Translations under genes and position numbers: made by a program
Shown: in pieces, positions 6,548 to 8,453 of the stretch
How positions within the stretch are numbered: position 1 is the stretch's first letter
How the letters are laid out: each line of letters begins with the position of its first letter
The notes under the pieces: model-generated
What the model saw: only the letters and a program-made list of their open reading frames with translations
Databases searched by the model: none
Told to the model about the DNA's origin: nothing
Source: Azonexus sp.
GTDB lineage: Bacteria; Pseudomonadota; Gammaproteobacteria; Burkholderiales; Rhodocyclaceae
Assembly: GCA_023150195.1 (NCBI GenBank)
Contig: JAKLLI010000067.1
Span: 1-8,453, forward strand
Direction of reading: 5' to 3'
DNA: 8,453 nucleotides

Positions 6548-6565
6548 CAACAACTAATATTGTTG
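6548..6565. repeat. CAACAA-N6-TTGTTG inverted repeat
   Basis: Exact six-base arms (6548-6553 and 6560-6565) separated by CTAATA. It lies at the predicted start of the rightward transcript and overlaps the -35 element of the leftward one. It may be a second operator for the divergent ArsR-type regulator or for another regulator. Confidence 0.4.
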
Positions 6566-6616
6566 CGACGCAGCATGCATTTTCCAGCAAACCGTTTTAC
6601 CCTTCTGTCTGCGTCG
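6566..6616. repeat. Eight-base inverted repeat in the cytochrome leader
   Basis: CGACGCAG (6566-6573) and CTGCGTCG (6609-6616) are exact reverse complements 35 bases apart. In the predicted rightward leader RNA they could pair to form a stem with a large loop. No riboswitch class is recognisable. The remaining leader to 6683 holds only the ribosome-binding site GGAAGGAG. Confidence 0.4.
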
Positions 6617-6683
6617 AGGCCGACAATTTCATAAAATCACGGCACATCGCAATTCACAACATGTAGAGGAAGGAGATGTCTCA

Positions 6684-6989
6684 ATGAAGGTATTCACATC
6701 CACGTTTGTCGCGGCGCTGCTGCTTGCAGCAGGGACTGCGCATGCCGCCGATCCCAACCTGGGACGCAATCTCGCGGCGACTTGCGCCAACTGCCACGGC
6801 ACCAATGGCAAGGCAGTCAAGGGGTCGGGCATCGACAGCCTGGCGGGCGAGAGCAAGGAAAAATTGCTGCAAAAACTGGCCGACTTCCGTAGCGGCGACA
6901 AACCGGCATCGATCATGCACCAGATTGCCAAGGGCTATACCAACGAACAACTCGGTCTGATCGCCGAGTATTTCGCCGCACAAAAATAA
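6684..6989 (+). CDS. Small monoheme cytochrome c, subunit partner of FccB (FccA/SoxE-like)
   Basis: A 101-residue periplasmic cytochrome c predicted to accept electrons from the FccB flavoprotein during sulfide oxidation. The signal peptide ends near residue 21 (TAHA, then ADPN). The single heme site is CANCH (C34, C37, H38), and M78 in the SIMHQIAKGY segment is the likely axial ligand. The rest matches the small c-class domain found in cytochrome c4 and flavocytochrome c subunits (EQLGLIAEYFAAQ). It has one heme, unlike the two-heme subunit of Allochromatium. GGAAGGAG stands eight bases before the ATG. Its stop codon is followed directly by the ribosome-binding site of fccB, so the two are co-transcribed. 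The partner assignment rests on this linkage; a stand-alone electron carrier is the alternative. Confidence 0.87.
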   Translation: MKVFTSTFVAALLLAAGTAHAADPNLGRNLAATCANCHGTNGKAVKGSGIDSLAGESKEKLLQKLADFRSGDKPASIMHQIAKGYTNEQLGLIAEYFAAQK

Positions 6990-6995
6990 GGGAGG
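6990..6995 (+). promoter_or_regulatory. fccB ribosome-binding site that decides the start
   Basis: GGGAGG follows the upstream stop codon immediately. It touches the ATG at 6996 but is six bases from the ATG at 7002, so 7002 is preferred. The same arrangement of two ATGs occurs at soxX. Confidence 0.7.
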
Positions 6996-7001
6996 ATGAC
7001 C

Positions 7002-8279
7002 ATGTTCCAGATGAAACGACGTGACTTTCTCAAAGTCGGTGCGGCTGCCGGCGCAATGGCCTCGATGTACGGCTGCGCCGTGGGCAACAAGGCAGGCGGC
7101 CATGTAGTTGTCGTAGGCGGCGGCTTTGGCGGCGCCACGGTGGCCAAATATCTCCGCATGTGGAGCGAAGGGGCGGTCCAGGTCACGCTGATTGAACGCA
7201 ACCCGACCTTCATTTCCTGCCCGATTTCCAATCTGGTCATCGGCGGCGTCAAGGACATGGCTGACATCACGATCAGCTATGAGAATCTGAAAAACCACTG
7301 GGGTGTTCGTGTCATTCAGGACGAAGTGACCGGACTTGATGCGGTCAAGCACACGATCAAGCTCGCCAAGGGCGGCGACATGAGCTACGACCGACTGGTG
7401 CTCTCGCCCGGCGTCGACTTCATGTTTGACCAGGTGCCTGGCCTCAACAATGCCGACGCACAGAGCAAGGTGCTGCATGCCTGGAAGGCAGGCCCACAAA
7501 CCGTGGCTTTGCGCCAGCAGCTGGAAGCCATGAAGGATGGTGGCGTCTATGCCATTTCCATCCCGAAGGCACCGTATCGCTGCCCCCCCGGACCCTACGA
7601 ACGTGCCTGCCTGGTCGCCAACTACCTGAAGAAGCACAAGCCCAAATCCAAGGTGGTCATCCTCGACGCCAACGAAGACGTTCAATCCAAGAAACCGCTG
7701 TTCACCAAGGCCTGGAATGACCTTTACAAGGGCTTGATCGAGTACCGCAACAACAGCGAAGTGAAGGATGTCGAAGTGGCTTCCAACACCGCCATCCTTG
7801 AGTTCGACAAGTTCAAGGCGGATGTCCTCAATGTGATTCCGCCGCATCAGGCAGGCAGCATTGCGGCCAAATCCGGCCTCAAACTGGTCAATAACCGCTG
7901 GGTGGACATCAACTGGCAGTCGATGGAATCGACCAATACCCCTGGGATTCACGTCCTCGGCGACGCGGTATTCCCTGCCCCGACCATGCCCAAGTCCGGG
8001 CATATGGCCAACCAGCACGGCAAGCTGGCTGCGGCGGCAATTCTGAATCTGCTGGCCGGCCAGGAAATCAATCCGACGCCAGTGGTCATGAACACCTGCT
8101 ACAGTTTCGTTGACGAAAAGAACGTTATCCACGTCGCTTCGGTACACCAGTACGACGAAAAGACCAAGCTGGTTCAGCCGGTCAAGGGCGCCGGGGGTGT
8201 TTCGGTTGCGCGTAACGAGCTCGAAGGCAAAGTTGCCATGGCCTGGGCCAAGAACATCTGGGCCGACATGCTCGCCTGA
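7002..8279 (+). CDS. fccB: FccB/SoxF, flavoprotein subunit of flavocytochrome c sulfide dehydrogenase
   Basis: FccB is the FAD enzyme that oxidises sulfide in the periplasm and hands electrons to its cytochrome c subunit. The product has 425 residues. A twin-arginine signal (KRRDFLKVG, residues 5-13) starts it. The FAD-binding VVVVGGGFGG (35-44) and the later LGDA (319-322) give the disulfide-reductase-like fold. C73 in SCPISNLVIGG matches the cysteine that holds FAD covalently. C194 in YRCPPGPYERA and C366 in NTCYSF match the redox-active cysteine pair. All key residues are therefore present, and the C-terminal flavocytochrome c sulfide-dehydrogenase domain is intact. A cysteine at residue 25 (MYGCA) makes a weak lipobox-like site, but the preceding residues fit poorly. 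It follows the cytochrome gene closely and ends before a strong terminator. Confidence 0.95.
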   Translation: MFQMKRRDFLKVGAAAGAMASMYGCAVGNKAGGHVVVVGGGFGGATVAKYLRMWSEGAVQVTLIERNPTFISCPISNLVIGGVKDMADITISYENLKNHWGVRVIQDEVTGLDAVKHTIKLAKGGDMSYDRLVLSPGVDFMFDQVPGLNNADAQSKVLHAWKAGPQTVALRQQLEAMKDGGVYAISIPKAPYRCPPGPYERACLVANYLKKHKPKSKVVILDANEDVQSKKPLFTKAWNDLYKGLIEYRNNSEVKDVEVASNTAILEFDKFKADVLNVIPPHQAGSIAAKSGLKLVNNRWVDINWQSMESTNTPGIHVLGDAVFPAPTMPKSGHMANQHGKLAAAAILNLLAGQEINPTPVVMNTCYSFVDEKNVIHVASVHQYDEKTKLVQPVKGAGGVSVARNELEGKVAMAWAKNIWADMLA

Positions 8280-8297
8280 CGCCCCCCGTTAATCAAC

Positions 8298-8326
8298 AAA
8301 AAGCCACTTTCGAGTGGCTTTTTTTT
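8298..8326 (+). terminator. Strong intrinsic terminator after fccB
   Basis: AAAAAGCCACT (8298-8308) pairs with AGTGGCTTTTT (8313-8323) around a stable TTCG tetraloop, with eight T in a row (8319-8326). It ends the cytochrome-fccB transcript 18 bases after the fccB stop. The A-run before the stem gives it some activity in the opposite direction too, but no gene ends there on that strand. Confidence 0.93.
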
Positions 8327-8355
8327 CGGTCAAATAGTCACAAAAACGTTAAAAT
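8327..8355 (+). promoter_or_regulatory. Possible promoter of the gene at 8384
   Basis: TAAAAT (8350-8355) is a fair -10 element and CGGTCA (8327-8332), 17 bases upstream, a poor -35. It lies between the terminator and the next start, where a promoter is expected. Its -35 is weak. Confidence 0.25.
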
Positions 8356-8383
8356 CGAGATCACATACCTGAGTCGAGACTCC

Positions 8384-8453
8384 ATGACTTTCCCCTTACG
8401 CTTGCCCACAACCCTGCGAGCCAAATTGCTGTTGCTGATGGCACCGCTGATCA
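8384..8453 (+). CDS. Start of an unidentified protein with an N-terminal membrane segment (cut off by window)
   Basis: Only 23 complete codons are visible. They read MTFPLRLPTTLRAKLLLLMA and continue hydrophobic: a short basic stretch (R6, R12, K14) followed by a leucine-rich run. This is the usual look of the first transmembrane helix of a sensor kinase, chemoreceptor or cyclic-di-GMP enzyme, but the family cannot be named from this. The frame is open to the edge. The ribosome-binding site is poor: GAGTCGAGACTC, a small dyad, lies directly before the ATG. It is separated from fccB by a terminator and so belongs to another transcript. Confidence 0.55.
   Translation, partial: MTFPLRLPTTLRAKLLLLMAPLI

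Larger units (their letters stand above)
6524..6550 (-). promoter_or_regulatory. Candidate promoter for arsR-soxCDYZAXB
   Basis: On the minus strand TTGACT (6550-6545) and TATACA (6529-6524) resemble -35 and -10 elements. The spacer is only 15 bases, shorter than the preferred 17, so a helper or different pairing is possible. A start near 6517 would leave a leader of about 20 bases before arsR. It is the only reasonable promoter I see for the operon. Confidence 0.4.

Noticed and set aside
6641..6656. Possible sigma-54 promoter (GGCAC ... CAATT) before the cytochrome gene
   Set aside because: The required GC at the -12 position at correct spacing is missing.
6676..6687. Three-codon frame ATG TCT CAA TGA overlapping the cytochrome start
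   Set aside because: Its ATG touches the ribosome-binding site, leaving no spacing for initiation, so a leader peptide is unlikely.
6681..8147. Open frame of 488 codons on the minus strand opposite the cytochrome and fccB
   Set aside because: It mirrors the codon pattern of fccB, crosses two real genes, and has no recognisable motif or ribosome-binding site.
1..8453. CRISPR arrays, insertion sequences, tRNA or rRNA genes
   Set aside because: No regular repeat-spacer pattern, transposase-like frame, terminal inverted repeats or structural RNA signature was seen; the window is filled by the sox and fcc genes.

Overview
The window is a sulfur-oxidation locus from a Gram-negative bacterium. It holds a long leftward operon, arsR-soxC-soxD-soxY-soxZ-soxA-soxX-soxB, and a divergent rightward pair that encodes flavocytochrome c sulfide dehydrogenase (a small monoheme cytochrome followed by FccB/SoxF). 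The DNA is G+C-rich with G/C-biased third codon positions, Shine-Dalgarno sites are strong, and the gene order soxCDYZAXB is familiar from betaproteobacteria. A Rhodocyclales-type betaproteobacterium is my best guess, but this is an inference from gene content and style.

Layout. Positions 1-1292 (minus) hold the first 430 codons of soxB; its C-terminal end lies beyond the left edge. A Rho-independent-type hairpin (1305-1335, minus) separates soxX from soxB. Then, in transcriptional order from right to left, come arsR (6161-6496), soxC (4785-6131), soxD (3749-4801, overlapping soxC by 17 bp), soxY (3256-3723), soxZ (2904-3218), soxA (1968-2783) and soxX (1352-1957). A perfect 8-bp GC hairpin without a T-tract sits between soxZ and soxA. 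The A+T-rich divergent control region is 6497-6683. To its right are the cytochrome gene (6684-6989) and fccB (7002-8279), closed by a strong terminator (8298-8326). A new rightward gene begins at 8384 and runs off the edge.

How the genes work together. SoxXA couples thiosulfate oxidatively to the C-terminal cysteine of SoxY, which is held by SoxZ. SoxB hydrolyses off sulfate, and SoxCD oxidises the remaining sulfane sulfur. With SoxCD present, complete thiosulfate oxidation to sulfate in the periplasm is expected. FccAB oxidises sulfide and passes electrons to c-type cytochromes. All catalytic and cofactor residues I could check are present.

Regulation is the least ordinary part. The divergent region contains a perfect Fnr/Anr-type site, TTGAT-N4-ATCAA (6504-6517). 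It lies exactly 41.5 bp upstream of the start expected from a TATATA -10 element reading toward fccAB, and it also overlaps the expected transcription start of the arsR-sox operon. Several dyads around it are candidate ArsR operators. This suggests that oxygen- or NO-linked control and sulfur-responsive control meet here. I see no undescribed enzymatic system; the enzymes are known families.
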